Positions 48,403 to 57,836 are shown, counted from the stretch's first letter. The stretch: 64,000 bases of DNA from Streptomyces sp. SAT1 (GCF_001654495.1 NZ_CP015849.1:7047001-7111000); one strand, 5' to 3'. Numbers and translations: made by a program. Notes: a model not told the origin generated them from the sequence alone.

Positions 48403-48988
48403 GGCCCGGGAGGCTAGGCACGCGGCGGGCGCCACGTCTGCCCCTGGCGAGGCGCCCGGAACGCCCGCTGGCCGAAGGTGCGCGATCAGTGAAGGAATCG
48501 TGGGGGATGCGTGCGTGTATCTCTCATGGATCGAACACGCACCGTACCGGCACGGTGACGCATGGCCGGGAGGGGAGAGGGGGGTGCTGGAGTCCCGGCG
48601 TCCACCCCGGCGCACTTTGGCCTGTACCAAGTGCCTCCCGTGCGGCGCACACGGCGCCGAGCGGGGCGCTCGGGTGCCGGAACGGGCGCTCGGTGCTCCC
48701 GATGGGCGCGCGACTGTCGTCGATGCGCCAACGCCCGATCGCTCGCGCCCGCGCCCGGTCGTCGCCCACGCCCACGCCCGATCGCCTGCGCCTACGCCCG
48801 CGCTCGCGGCGCACGGAACGCGGGGCCGGGCGACCGGGCGCCGAGGAGCCTTCGTGCCGCACGCCTTGACGGGCCAGGTGTCGCCCCTTAGGTTCCCGGA
48901 GCACCGGAAGTCCACGTACACGGTCAACGTTCAGCCTGCTGAACCACCATGACTCCCCGTCTCCCCCCACCACTCGGCAGGAACCCCC
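48403..48988. promoter_or_regulatory. Long intergenic region with alginate lyase promoter
   Basis: 586 bp with no convincing gene. The right end holds a strong promoter, TTGACG at 48866-48871 and TAGGTT at 48889-48894 (17-bp spacer), for the alginate lyase gene, with an 88-nt leader containing the perfect inverted repeat GTTCAGC-CT-GCTGAAC at 48929-48944, placed as a roadblock operator. The middle (48725-48800) is a run of CGCCC repeats with two copies of CGCCCGATCGC. The left 300 bp show nothing I can assign. Confidence 0.6.
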
Positions 48989-49774
48989 ATGACGTCGTCC
49001 CAGCGTTCCCGGACCATCGCCGCCGCGACCCTCGCGGCGCTCACCGCCGTCCTGTCCGTCCTCGGCACGGGCGGTGCGGACGCCGCCGATCCCAAGGTCG
49101 CGCCCGGCGGCAACTTCGACCTGTCCACCTGGCAGCTCCAGGAGCCGGTCGGCTCACCCGGCTCCCCGACCACCATCTCCTCCGCGCGCCTGAAGGGGCG
49201 CGACGGCTACCAGGACGCGTACTTCTACACCGACACCCGCGACGGCGCGATGACGTTCTGGGCCCCCGAGAAGGGCGTCACCACGCCCAACTCCCACTAC
49301 GCCCGCTCCGAACTGCGCGAGATGAACCGGGGCGGCGGCGCCGCCGACTGGCCGCTGCGCGGCACCCACCGGCTGAGCGCCACCCTGCGCGTGGTCTCCG
49401 TGACGTCCGATGTGTGCGTGGGACAGATCCACCTCGGCAGCGGCGGCAGCTCCACCAAGCCGCTGGTGGAGCTGTACTACCGGGCGGGCGGCGACATCGT
49501 CCTCGGCACCGAGGACTCCCCCTCGGGAGGCCAGACCCTCCACCCGGTCGGACACGTCGCCACCGGCAGGACCTGGCGCTACACCATCGCCGTCACCGGC
49601 GGCGACACCATCGACCTGACCGTGAACGACAGCACCACGCACTACGCCGTCCCGTCCTCGTTCCAGCAGTACAAGCAGTACTTCAAGGCCGGTTCCTACA
49701 ACCAGTCCTCCTCGGACAGCACCACGAAGGGTGCCCGGGTCGCCTTCTACGGACTCACCGTCAGCCACAGCTGA
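48989..49774 (+). CDS. Secreted PL7 family alginate lyase
   Basis: A 261-aa secreted enzyme. The signal peptide ends near residue 33 (GADAADP). The three conserved PL7 blocks are present: RSELREM (catalytic Arg), VCVGQIH (Gln and His) and YFKAGSYNQ (catalytic Tyr region). It splits alginate by beta-elimination; the QIH form often prefers polyguluronate. It stands alone with its own strong promoter, and a perfect inverted repeat in its leader suggests a dedicated repressor encoded elsewhere. The ATG has AGGAA upstream. Confidence 0.94.
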   Translation: MTSSQRSRTIAAATLAALTAVLSVLGTGGADAADPKVAPGGNFDLSTWQLQEPVGSPGSPTTISSARLKGRDGYQDAYFYTDTRDGAMTFWAPEKGVTTPNSHYARSELREMNRGGGAADWPLRGTHRLSATLRVVSVTSDVCVGQIHLGSGGSSTKPLVELYYRAGGDIVLGTEDSPSGGQTLHPVGHVATGRTWRYTIAVTGGDTIDLTVNDSTTHYAVPSSFQQYKQYFKAGSYNQSSSDSTTKGARVAFYGLTVSHS

Positions 49775-50020
49775 CCCGGTGCGCCGAGAACCGGTCGAAA
49801 GCCGGGGCACCGGCCCCGCCGGACAGCTCCCCGCCCGCACCCGTGCAGCAGCAGCTCACCGGGCCCGCCCCCGAGCCCCGGCCGGACCCGGCGGCCCCGT
49901 CCGGAAGTCGCCGCCGCCGGACCCCGCCCGTTGATGCCGCGCCCCTCCGGCCGCTTCGATGTCGCCCTGCCGGACGGCGCTCGGCCGACGGCACCGCCGA
50001 CGAGGGGGGTTGGGGAGACC

Positions 50021-52906
50021 GTGCGTCACCCTGGGAGAAGAACCGGCCGCGCAGCCGGAGGAAGAACACGGCCCGGCGGCCCGTGGACGAGTGCGGCGGC
50101 ACTGCTCGGTGCCGCCGCACTCGTCGTCACGCTGGCCCCGGCCGCCGCCGCGGCGACCGGAACCGCGGGGCCGCCGGGCCCGGCAGGACCCGCCGGACGG
50201 GCCACGTCGACACCCGCCCTGGTGAGCGGCATCCACGAGCAGGCACCCGCCGGGGACAGCGCGGCGGACGCCGCCCGCGCCTACCTGGACCAGCGGCGGG
50301 ACCGCTACCGGATCCCCGACGCCCGGCACGACCTGGTGCCCGGCGGGACGGTCAGCGCCCACGGCGAGGAGACCGTCCGGCTGCGGCAGCGCCACCGGGG
50401 CGTCCCCGTCCTGGGCGGCGAGTACGTCGTCCGGATGGAGAACCACGACGGCCGCCGCACCGTCACCGGCACCTCGGGCAAGTACTTCACGGGGCTGACC
50501 ACCGGCACCACCGACGGCATCGGCTCCGCGCTCGCCGTGGAGCGGGCCGTGGACGCGGTCCTCGGCGACCTCGACGACCACCACTTCGCCGGACGGCCCG
50601 CAGCGGCGCCCGGCACCGACCCGGCGGACCTGCTGCACGGGACCGACCACGGCCTGGTCGTCCTGCCCGCCGGCCCCGGCCTCCTCACCCGGCACATCAC
50701 CGTGCGCGGCACCGGTCCGGCGGACGGCGCGCCCGTGGTGCGCGAGGTCTACATCGACGCCCGCGCCGGATACCCCGTCCTCCAGTACAGCGGCGTCCAG
50801 ACCTTCGGCGCCGCCCGCCCGGCCGCCCGCCCGGCCGCCCGCCCGGCCGCCCGTCCGGTGCCGCGCGCCCCGGACCCCCGGCCGCTCGCCGCCGCCGAGA
50901 AGGGCACCGGTGTCCGGCTCGACGGGACCGAGGTCCCCCTCGACATCGAGCACGACGAGACCGAGGGCGCCTATGTGCTGCGCGACAGCACCCGCATACC
51001 CCAGGACGACTACCACTACGGCGTGCTGTCCACCTGGGACGCCCGCGGCAGGGAGGTCGCCGACACGAGCGGCAGCTGGCCCGACGGCATCAAGGAGTTC
51101 AGCTCCCCGGCTCCCGCGTTCGGCGCCGACGCCACCGCCTCGGGCGCCGTGGACGCGCACTGGGCCGCCGGGCGGGTCTACGACTACTTTCGCGCCGAGC
51201 ACGGCCGCGACAGCCTCGACGGCCACGGCATGACCGTCAACTCCCTGGTGGGGGTGACCGGTTCCTACGGAACGCCGTACGCCAACGCCTTCTGGGACGG
51301 CCAGAAGATGGTCTACGGCGGCGGTGACGACGAGTACCTGCCGTTCTCCGCCGCCCTGGACGTCGTCGGGCACGAGATGACGCACGGCGTGATCGCGCAC
51401 ACCGCGAACCTGATGTACGCCGGCCAGTCCGGCGCGCTGAACGAGGCCGTCGCGGACTACTTCGGCAACACCATCGAGGCGTCCGTGTACGGCATCCCCG
51501 CCGGCGACCCGGACTCCGGGCTCCTGGGCGAACGGCTCTGCCGGACCAAGGGCCCCCGCGCGTGCGCGACCCGCGACCTCGACGACGGCCGCACCACCAC
51601 CGGCTCGTTCGTCGGAGTGGACTTCCTCAACGACAACGGCGGCGTCCACCTCAACTCGACCATCTTCGGCGGCGCCCTGTGGGACGCCCGCACCGAGCTG
51701 GGCGCCGCCGTGACCGACCGGATCGTCTACCGGGCGCTCACCCAGTACCTCACCCCGCTCGACGGGTTCACCGAGGGACGCGCGGCCGTGCTCGCCGCCG
51801 CCGAGGACCTCGGCACCGGCGCGGCGGGACTGAGGAAGCTCAAGGGCGCCTTCACCGCCCACGGCATCGTGCCCGGCTGGGAACTCGCCCTCGGCAACGA
51901 CAGCCGGGTGCTGTTCGACCGGATCAACACGGCCGGCGCCGAACTGGGCGCGGGCGGCGGCTGGTGGGCGGCGTCCAGGTCCGACGAGGACGGCTCGGAG
52001 CCGTACTCGGTGTGGGCGGGCCGCGCCGACGGCAAGGGGCAGCCCAGGCTGATGAGCCCCAACGACGGCCGCTACCACACCAGACCCGCCACCGACGGCA
52101 GGACCGTGGTGTGGCAGGCGCACGGACCGGGCGGCGTCGACATCCTCGCCCGGTCGCTCTCCGGCGGCCCGGTCCGCACCCTGTGGCACGGCCGCAGCGT
52201 GGGCGGCGCGACGGGCGTCGACGGCGACGTGGTGGCCTTCGACTACTACACCTACGGCGGCCGCAGCGGCATCGTCTACCTCAGCCTCAAGGACCCGCAG
52301 GACGAACACGCCGTCGGCGGCGGCACCTACCACCGCGCGCACGGGTCCTCGGTGAGCCACGGCAAGGTCGCCTACCAGGACATGAGCCGGGTGGGACTGG
52401 CCGCCACCTACGCCTGGACCACCCGCGTCGCGGACGTGGCGACCGGCGAGGACCGGGCGGTCCAGCGGTACGACGGCTCCACGTCCCTCGGCCCCACGGC
52501 CCTCAACGGCACCCATGTCTTCTGGCTGCTCGACGAGGGCCTGGACGCGAACGCGACGACGCTGCGCCGTGCCGCCCTCGACGGCTCCGACGTGGCCGAC
52601 CTCAGTCCGGGCAGCGGCCCCGACGCCCTGAACGCCTACGACCTGGCGGTCTCCGAGGACGCCGCGGTCGTCGGCACCTATCTCCCCGACACCGTGATCC
52701 GCAACGAATCCACCCCCAAGCTCTACCAGTTCGCCGCGAACGGCACCCCGGGCGCGCCCGGCACCCGGCTGGGCCGGGTGTCCTGCAACCGGGGCGCGCA
52801 GACCGGGGCCTCCGCCCCGGGCGGCAGCCAGGTGATCTGGCTGGACTCGACGACCGGGAGGACGGACGTGGTGACCCGGGCCGGGCCCACGGGCCGCTGC
52901 GGCTGA
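50021..52906 (+). CDS. Secreted M4 (thermolysin-like) protease with propeller-like extension
   Basis: A 961-aa preproprotein from the GTG at 50021 (GAGGGGGG upstream; the frame extends further). Signal peptide to about residue 48, FTP/PepSY-type propeptide to about 270, an ARPA repeat linker, then the M4 catalytic domain: HEMTH (His451, Glu452, His455) with Glu475 in NEAVADYFGN as third zinc ligand, and NSTIFGGALWD. The C-terminal 320 residues are not the usual PPC domain; repeated motifs such as RTVVWQAHGPGGVDIL, DVVAFDYYTYGG, and SQVIWLDSTTGRTDV look like TolB-type beta-propeller blades. The whole is about 400 residues longer than typical M4 proteases. Confidence 0.9.
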   Translation: MRHPGRRTGRAAGGRTRPGGPWTSAAALLGAAALVVTLAPAAAAATGTAGPPGPAGPAGRATSTPALVSGIHEQAPAGDSAADAARAYLDQRRDRYRIPDARHDLVPGGTVSAHGEETVRLRQRHRGVPVLGGEYVVRMENHDGRRTVTGTSGKYFTGLTTGTTDGIGSALAVERAVDAVLGDLDDHHFAGRPAAAPGTDPADLLHGTDHGLVVLPAGPGLLTRHITVRGTGPADGAPVVREVYIDARAGYPVLQYSGVQTFGAARPAARPAARPAARPVPRAPDPRPLAAAEKGTGVRLDGTEVPLDIEHDETEGAYVLRDSTRIPQDDYHYGVLSTWDARGREVADTSGSWPDGIKEFSSPAPAFGADATASGAVDAHWAAGRVYDYFRAEHGRDSLDGHGMTVNSLVGVTGSYGTPYANAFWDGQKMVYGGGDDEYLPFSAALDVVGHEMTHGVIAHTANLMYAGQSGALNEAVADYFGNTIEASVYGIPAGDPDSGLLGERLCRTKGPRACATRDLDDGRTTTGSFVGVDFLNDNGGVHLNSTIFGGALWDARTELGAAVTDRIVYRALTQYLTPLDGFTEGRAAVLAAAEDLGTGAAGLRKLKGAFTAHGIVPGWELALGNDSRVLFDRINTAGAELGAGGGWWAASRSDEDGSEPYSVWAGRADGKGQPRLMSPNDGRYHTRPATDGRTVVWQAHGPGGVDILARSLSGGPVRTLWHGRSVGGATGVDGDVVAFDYYTYGGRSGIVYLSLKDPQDEHAVGGGTYHRAHGSSVSHGKVAYQDMSRVGLAATYAWTTRVADVATGEDRAVQRYDGSTSLGPTALNGTHVFWLLDEGLDANATTLRRAALDGSDVADLSPGSGPDALNAYDLAVSEDAAVVGTYLPDTVIRNESTPKLYQFAANGTPGAPGTRLGRVSCNRGAQTGASAPGGSQVIWLDSTTGRTDVVTRAGPTGRCG
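50811..50858 (+). repeat. 12-bp tandem repeat inside the M4 gene
   Basis: Four copies of a 12-bp unit (CCGCCCGCCCGG, last copy with one change) encode an Ala-Arg-Pro-Ala linker between propeptide and catalytic domain. Copy number is likely to vary between strains. Confidence 0.8.
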
Positions 52907-52966
52907 GGCAGCGCGCGCCGCGGCCCGCGCCGCGGACGGCAGCGGCGACCACGGCGCCGACCGGCG

Positions 52967-52996
52967 GTGCGGTCCGTCCCCGGGGACGGACCGCAC
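52967..52996. terminator. Perfect 30-bp palindrome, bidirectional terminator
   Basis: GTGCGGTCCGTCCCC at 52967-52981 is followed at once by its exact complement at 52982-52996. It lies between the convergent M4 protease and phospholipase genes. Confidence 0.75.
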
Positions 52997-53003
52997 TCCC
53001 GCG

Positions 53004-55028
53004 TCACCCGCTGACGCTCGGGGCGCCCGTCTCCAGATGACCGGTGAAGCGCCGCGACCACGCCGCGTCGGAGTCGACGGTGACCGTGAAGTCGTACCAG
53101 CCGTTCTGGAACGCCACCGCGTTGAAGAAGTCCTCCGTGGTGGCCCCGGCGGCGACCCGGTAGCGCCAGGGGCCGTCGCCGCGGTAGTGGTCGGAGGTGA
53201 TGGTGAACGTCACCGGCGCGGAACCGGAGTTGGTCATCGCGAACCAGACGGCGAGCTTGCCGGTGCCGGACTCGACCGCGTACCGCGTGCGGACCTCGGC
53301 CTGCCGGCCGGCCGTGGTCGCGTTGCCCCGGAAGCGCCGCTGGAAGCGGTTGGGGCCCAGCATGACGATGTCGTACTTCCCGTCGCCGTAGGCGGGCCCG
53401 ATGTTGAAGAAGTCGGAGGCGGTGCCGCCCGCGCCGACCGTGTACTGCCAGGGGGTCGACTCCCGGTAGGCCACCGGCTGGAGGGAGAAGTGCGCCGCCC
53501 GGGTGGCGGGCGCGCCCTGGTTGGCCATGACGCACCAGGCGTGGATCTGGCCGTTCGCCAGATACTCGAACCGGTCCAGGTACCCGTTGGGCTGGTACGG
53601 CAGCGCGCGGGCCGGGCGGGTGCCGGGCTCCTGTGCGGGCCGGGAGTTGGTGGTCGGCACCGGGTTGGGCAGCGGGCCGCAGGTGGCGTAGCCGATGACG
53701 CTCGTGGCGGGCAGCGAGACCGGCCCGGTGACCGGGTGGGCGAAGTCGAAGACGCCGGTCAGGTCCCCGCAGACGGTGCGCCGCCAGTCGCTGATGTTCG
53801 GGCACTTGGCGGGCGTGCCGAGCGCGGCCGTCCAGGTCTCCAGGAACCGCAGCACCGAGGTGTGGTCGAAGACCTCCGACGACACCCAGCCGCCCCGGGT
53901 CCAGGGCGAGACGACGATCATCGGCACCCGGAAGCCGAGCCCGTAGGGCACCCCGTTCAGGAACTCACCGGGGGTCCCGGCGGGCGGCGACGGCGGCGGC
54001 ACATGGTCGAAGAAGCCGTCGTTCTCGTCGTAGTTGAGGAACAGCACGGTGGAGTCGAAGACATCAGGATCGGCGGCCAGCGCCTGGTGGACGAGATGGA
54101 CGAAGTGCGCCCCGTCGCCCGGAGTGGAGTACGGGTGCTCGGAGAACGCCTGGTTGGGCACCACCCACGAGACCTGCGGCAGGGTGCCGGCGAGCACGTC
54201 GGCCTTGATGGCGGCGGCGATGTCGTCCGGGGTGGAGCCGGTGACCCGTGGCACGGACGACATGCCCCGCACATGCAGCGGGTCGGTGGCCGGGGCGTCG
54301 GTGAACTTCTTGAAGTAGGCGCAGCCGTTGTCGCCGTAGTTGTCCTGCGCGTTCTGGTAGACCTTCCAGCTCACCCCGGCCGCCTGGAGCGCCTCGGCGT
54401 AGTTCTGCCAGGTCAGGCCCGTCTCGTCGCCGCCGTCGTAGCTGGCGGCGTCGACCTTGCCGCTCCACAGGTAGGTGCGGTTGGGACCGGTGGCGCTGAG
54501 GGCGGAGCTGAAGTAGGCGTCGCAGACCGTGTACGCGTCGGCGAGCGCGTAGTGGAAGGGGATGTCGGTGCGGTCCAGATAGCCGAGCGAGCGCACATTG
54601 CCCACGCCCGCCACCCAGTTGTCCATGCGGCCCTTGTTCCACGCCGCGTGCTGCGAGGTCCACGAGTGCGGCAGGTCGCCGCTGCACTGGGCCAGCGTCT
54701 CCCCGTCCTTGCCGCCCGCCGCGGGGGTGGCGCTGAGCTTCCACGGGTACTGGCGGCCGGTGCCGCCTGGCTGCTCGAAGACCGAGCGGTCGCCGGGCAG
54801 CGGCACTCCGCTGCGGTCGTCGAAGCCGCGCACCCCTTTCAGCCGCCCGAAGTAGTGGTCGAAGCTGCGGTTCTCCTGCATGAGGATCACCACGTGCCGT
54901 ACGTCCTTGACGGTGCCGGTCGCCGCCCGCCCGGCCGCGTACGCCGGGCGCTGGCCGGCGCCGAGCGCCACGCCCGCCGCCACGGTCGCGCCGAACCCCA
55001 CGAAGCCCCTACGGCTGATCGGTCTCAT
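53004..55028 (-). CDS. Tat-exported phospholipase C (phosphocholine-preferring type)
   Basis: A 674-aa secreted enzyme. The N-terminus SRRGFVGFGATVAAG is a twin-Arg (Tat) signal. The phosphoesterase domain has MQENRSFDHYFG at the start, TGPNRTYLWSG, NYDENDGFFDHVPPP and HTSVLRFLE, all typical of bacterial phospholipase C / acid phosphatase family enzymes with a nucleophilic Thr/Ser and metal-binding Glu, Asn, Asp, His. Two C-terminal beta domains (about residues 480-670) are the usual DUF756 pair. It hydrolyses phosphatidylcholine and may gather phosphate. ATG 55028 is chosen because it starts the Tat signal. Confidence 0.93.
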   Translation of the reverse strand: MRPISRRGFVGFGATVAAGVALGAGQRPAYAAGRAATGTVKDVRHVVILMQENRSFDHYFGRLKGVRGFDDRSGVPLPGDRSVFEQPGGTGRQYPWKLSATPAAGGKDGETLAQCSGDLPHSWTSQHAAWNKGRMDNWVAGVGNVRSLGYLDRTDIPFHYALADAYTVCDAYFSSALSATGPNRTYLWSGKVDAASYDGGDETGLTWQNYAEALQAAGVSWKVYQNAQDNYGDNGCAYFKKFTDAPATDPLHVRGMSSVPRVTGSTPDDIAAAIKADVLAGTLPQVSWVVPNQAFSEHPYSTPGDGAHFVHLVHQALAADPDVFDSTVLFLNYDENDGFFDHVPPPSPPAGTPGEFLNGVPYGLGFRVPMIVVSPWTRGGWVSSEVFDHTSVLRFLETWTAALGTPAKCPNISDWRRTVCGDLTGVFDFAHPVTGPVSLPATSVIGYATCGPLPNPVPTTNSRPAQEPGTRPARALPYQPNGYLDRFEYLANGQIHAWCVMANQGAPATRAAHFSLQPVAYRESTPWQYTVGAGGTASDFFNIGPAYGDGKYDIVMLGPNRFQRRFRGNATTAGRQAEVRTRYAVESGTGKLAVWFAMTNSGSAPVTFTITSDHYRGDGPWRYRVAAGATTEDFFNAVAFQNGWYDFTVTVDSDAAWSRRFTGHLETGAPSVSG

Positions 55029-55127
55029 TCGCCCCGCCTTCGTCACCGGAGTGCCCCTGCGGCACACCGCGCGCAAGCGTGCCCCTGCGCGCGGTGAAAC
55101 GCCAGAGCGCGTAAGGGAGTTGGGGGG

Positions 55128-55163
55128 GGGTGGACCCCTCGAAGGGGGGCGAGGGGTCCACCC
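55128..55163 (-). terminator. Terminator after the S1 protease gene
   Basis: A perfect 14-bp stem with an 8-nt loop (55128-55141 with 55150-55163) lies 18 bp after the protease stop on the minus strand, upstream of the phospholipase gene. Confidence 0.8.
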
Positions 55164-55181
55164 GGCTCGGGACGTCCTGGG

Positions 55182-55979
55182 TCAGGCGGTCTTCAGTCTG
55201 AGCCCGGCCGCGACCGAGTCGGTGCGGACGAAGACCGACACCGGGTACTGGCCGTCGCAGTACTTGTTGCCCGCCGACACGATGCCCACCACCTTGCCGC
55301 CGCTGACCAGCGGACCGCCGGAGTCGCCCGGACACACGCTGTCGGCGGTGCCGCGCCGGGGCGTCCCGCACAGCATCGCCCCGGGGTCGGTGTCCTCGTC
55401 GGTGTAGGGGCGGCAGCCGGTGAGCGGGGAGAGGACCAGCTGCGTCTGCTTCAGCCGGGTCGCCGAGACGCCGGGGCCGGTGCGCCCCCAGCCCAGCACG
55501 AGCGCCTTCCTGCCGGAGGCGACCAGCGCGGCGTCGCGCGGCCCGGCCACCGGGATCGGCCGGTAGGGCATCGCCCGGTCCAGCGTGAGCACGGCCGCGT
55601 CGTGGGCGAGGCCGGGGGAGGTGTAGTGCGCGTCCATCCGCGCGGACTTCACCCGCCGTACGGTGCCGTCGGTGCCGTTCACCTGCGTCCGGCCGCCGAT
55701 CACCCGCAGCGCGGAGAGCTTCCCGGCGTCCTGGACGCAGTGCCCGGCGGTGAGCACCTTGGTCGGTGCCACGAGGGTGCCGCCGCAGAACTGCTGTCCG
55801 TTCAGCTCGATGAGCATGGTGTACGGCTGGTCCGCGGCCTTGGCCGGACCGCCGCCCCTGACCGCGGCGGCCTGGCCCGCACCGGCCAGCAGCGTGCCCG
55901 CCGCGAGGAGCGCGGTGACGGCCGCGGCGCCGCGCACGCCCGCGGAGCTGCCCGGGAACCTGAAGGAACGGAAACGCAT
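55182..55979 (-). CDS. Secreted trypsin-like S1 serine protease
   Basis: A 265-aa preproenzyme. The signal peptide ends near residue 39 (GQAAA) and is followed by a short propeptide. The catalytic triad is visible: VLTAGHC (His), AHDAAVLTL (Asp) and CPGDSGGPLV (Ser). DSVCPGDSGGP, with Asp six residues before the Ser, is consistent with trypsin-like cutting after Arg/Lys. ATG 55979 has GGGGGA upstream. A GGTCCG-TG-CGGACC inverted repeat at 56015-56028 in the 5' leader may be an operator or hairpin. Confidence 0.93.
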   Translation of the reverse strand: MRFRSFRFPGSSAGVRGAAAVTALLAAGTLLAGAGQAAAVRGGGPAKAADQPYTMLIELNGQQFCGGTLVAPTKVLTAGHCVQDAGKLSALRVIGGRTQVNGTDGTVRRVKSARMDAHYTSPGLAHDAAVLTLDRAMPYRPIPVAGPRDAALVASGRKALVLGWGRTGPGVSATRLKQTQLVLSPLTGCRPYTDEDTDPGAMLCGTPRRGTADSVCPGDSGGPLVSGGKVVGIVSAGNKYCDGQYPVSVFVRTDSVAAGLRLKTA

Positions 55980-56199
55980 GACGGGATCCCCCTGAACCGA
56001 TCGCCCGACCTGGCGGTCCGTGCGGACCGGCGGACGGCCCCCACGGCCGCCGCTTCGCGATCGACCGGGAAGACGTGCCGCGCGCGGCCCGGGTTGCACG
56101 GCCGGCGCCCCGGATCGATCTTTTTCCGCCGGGGCCGCCCGTCCCTGTGACCAGGCGCGCCCCGCGTCCGGCGCCGGGCGGCCCGTGCGGCAGGGCCGG

Positions 56200-57444
56200 T
56201 CAGCTCCGTGCCGGGGCCCGCCGCGCCCATGCGCGCACCACCGGCACACAGGACTCGGCGAAGCGGTCGTAGTCGGCCGGGGTGTTGTAGACGTGCGCCG
56301 ACACCCGCAGGTACCCGACGCCGTCGAAGCTGGTGAAGGCCGTCTCCGCGCCCAGTTCGGCGGGGGCCCGGTCGCGCAGGGCGTCCGCCGCGAGCCGGCT
56401 GGTGCCCAGCGGCTCGGGCAGTCTGACCAGGCGCATGCCGGGCACGGGCATGCCGACGTCGGCGCTCGGCACCCCGGCCGCGGATCCGGCGAACGCGGCG
56501 CCGATCACCCGGGCGCCGTACTCCGCGAGTTCGTCCATGTAGCGGCGGGCCGCCGCCCAGCCCCAGGTGCGCTCGACGAAGTCCAGCGCGACGGGCGCGG
56601 CGAGCGGTCCGGTGGCGTCCAGGGTGCCCTGCTGGTCGAAGCGGTCCGGGAACGGCTCGTGCGCGGCCCAGGAGTCGATCAGCGGACGGAGGCGGTCGCG
56701 CAGCGGACCGCGGGCGACCAGCGCCGCCGTACCGCGCGGCGCGCAGCCCCACTTGTGGAGGTTGCCGACCCAGGCGTCGCAGACCAGCCCGTCCAGCGGG
56801 GCGGCGAGCAGACCGGGCGCGTGCGCGCCGTCCACGAGCAGCGTCACGCCCCGCCGGGCCAGCTCCGCCCCGGTCCGCTCCACCGGCATCCCGCGCGCCG
56901 TCGCGGAGGTGATCTGGTCCAGCACCACCAGCGCGACGCCGTCGTCGACCTCGGCCATGATCGCCTCGTACGCCTGCTCGGCACCGGCGGCCAGCGGCAC
57001 CCGGACGGTGCGCACCCGGCGGCCCCAGCGGCGGGCGAGGCGTTCGGCTCCCATGGTGACGGCGCCGTAGCCGTGGTCGGTGACGACGACGTCCCCGCCG
57101 GGGCGCTCGGCCAGGGCCGCGTAGACGACGCTGGCGCCCGCGCTGGCGTTCGGCACCAGCGCGAGGTCCGCGGCGTCGGTGCGCAGATGGCCGGCGATCG
57201 CGCCCCGGGCGGCGGCGATCCGTCCGGGCAGGCGCGGGAACCACACGACGGGCGCCCGCTCCATCTCGGCCCGCAGCGCGCTCTGCCGCTCCTGCGCGAC
57301 GAGCGGGACCGCGCCGAAGGAGCCGTGGTTGAGGTGCAGCAGGGCCGGGTCGAGGGACCAGGCAGCGGCGGCGGGCCGGCCGTCGTCCAGGAGCAGGGGG
57401 GCCGGCGCGGTGGCGGTCTCGGCCCTGGTCTCGGTCTCGGTCAC
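56200..57444 (-). CDS. PLP-dependent class V aminotransferase
   Basis: A 414-aa fold-type I PLP enzyme resembling isopenicillin-N epimerase/cysteine desulfurase-like proteins. LLHLNHGSFGAVP is the N-terminal signature, LLVDGAHAPGL gives the Asp that holds the pyridine nitrogen, and the Schiff-base Lys is in GNLHKWGCAP. Its reaction (aminotransfer, epimerisation or desulfuration) is not known. The GTG at 57444 has GGGAG five bases upstream. It is divergent from the P450-ferredoxin operon. Confidence 0.9.
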   Translation of the reverse strand: MTETETRAETATAPAPLLLDDGRPAAAAWSLDPALLHLNHGSFGAVPLVAQERQSALRAEMERAPVVWFPRLPGRIAAARGAIAGHLRTDAADLALVPNASAGASVVYAALAERPGGDVVVTDHGYGAVTMGAERLARRWGRRVRTVRVPLAAGAEQAYEAIMAEVDDGVALVVLDQITSATARGMPVERTGAELARRGVTLLVDGAHAPGLLAAPLDGLVCDAWVGNLHKWGCAPRGTAALVARGPLRDRLRPLIDSWAAHEPFPDRFDQQGTLDATGPLAAPVALDFVERTWGWAAARRYMDELAEYGARVIGAAFAGSAAGVPSADVGMPVPGMRLVRLPEPLGTSRLAADALRDRAPAELGAETAFTSFDGVGYLRVSAHVYNTPADYDRFAESCVPVVRAWARRAPARS

Positions 57445-57836
57445 GTCGCTCCCGCTTCCCCGGCGCCCGCGACGGTCCTCGGGACACGCCGCGGACGGGC
57501 CGCCCGGCCGCCTGTTCTCGTTCGATCGGATCCGCACACCCTACGTGCCGAAGGCGCGCCCGCCGCCGTCGGTCTCCGGACACCGCGGCGGCCCACCGGT
57601 CCGGATACGGCCAACCAAGATGCGTCCGAAAGCAATATTGCATCCGTCTGCACGATTGCCTACGGTCGAACAAGGACGAAATGTGATGCTCCGGGCGGCC
57701 GCGGGGCGGACAGGGCGCCCCGCCCGGACCGCGTACGACCAGGCACGACAGGACGCGTACAACGGGCGGGACCACCGCCCCCGCGCCCGTGCGGAGAGCC
57801 CTTGCAGATGGTTTCCCCCACGAGAGGCGGCACCTC
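57445..57836. promoter_or_regulatory. P450 operon promoter with palindrome
   Basis: This 392-bp divergent region contains a promoter TTGCAT (57638-57643), 17-bp spacer, TACGGT (57661-57666) for the P450 operon. The perfect 10-bp palindrome GCAATATTGC at 57632-57641 overlaps its -35, as expected for a repressor site. The 160-nt leader holds a CGGGGCG/CGCCCCG hairpin near 57704-57721. Nothing else is assignable. Confidence 0.6.

Noticed and set aside
48218..48952. Plus-strand frames across the 48.4-48.95 kb gap
   Set aside because: They run antisense into the secreted-protein gene, have Arg-rich shadow composition and end within the alginate lyase promoter leader.
56113..56122. GATCGATC upstream of the S1 protease gene considered as part of the CGATCGA regulon
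   Set aside because: A single copy, far from a recognisable promoter and lacking the flanking bases shared by the other sites.
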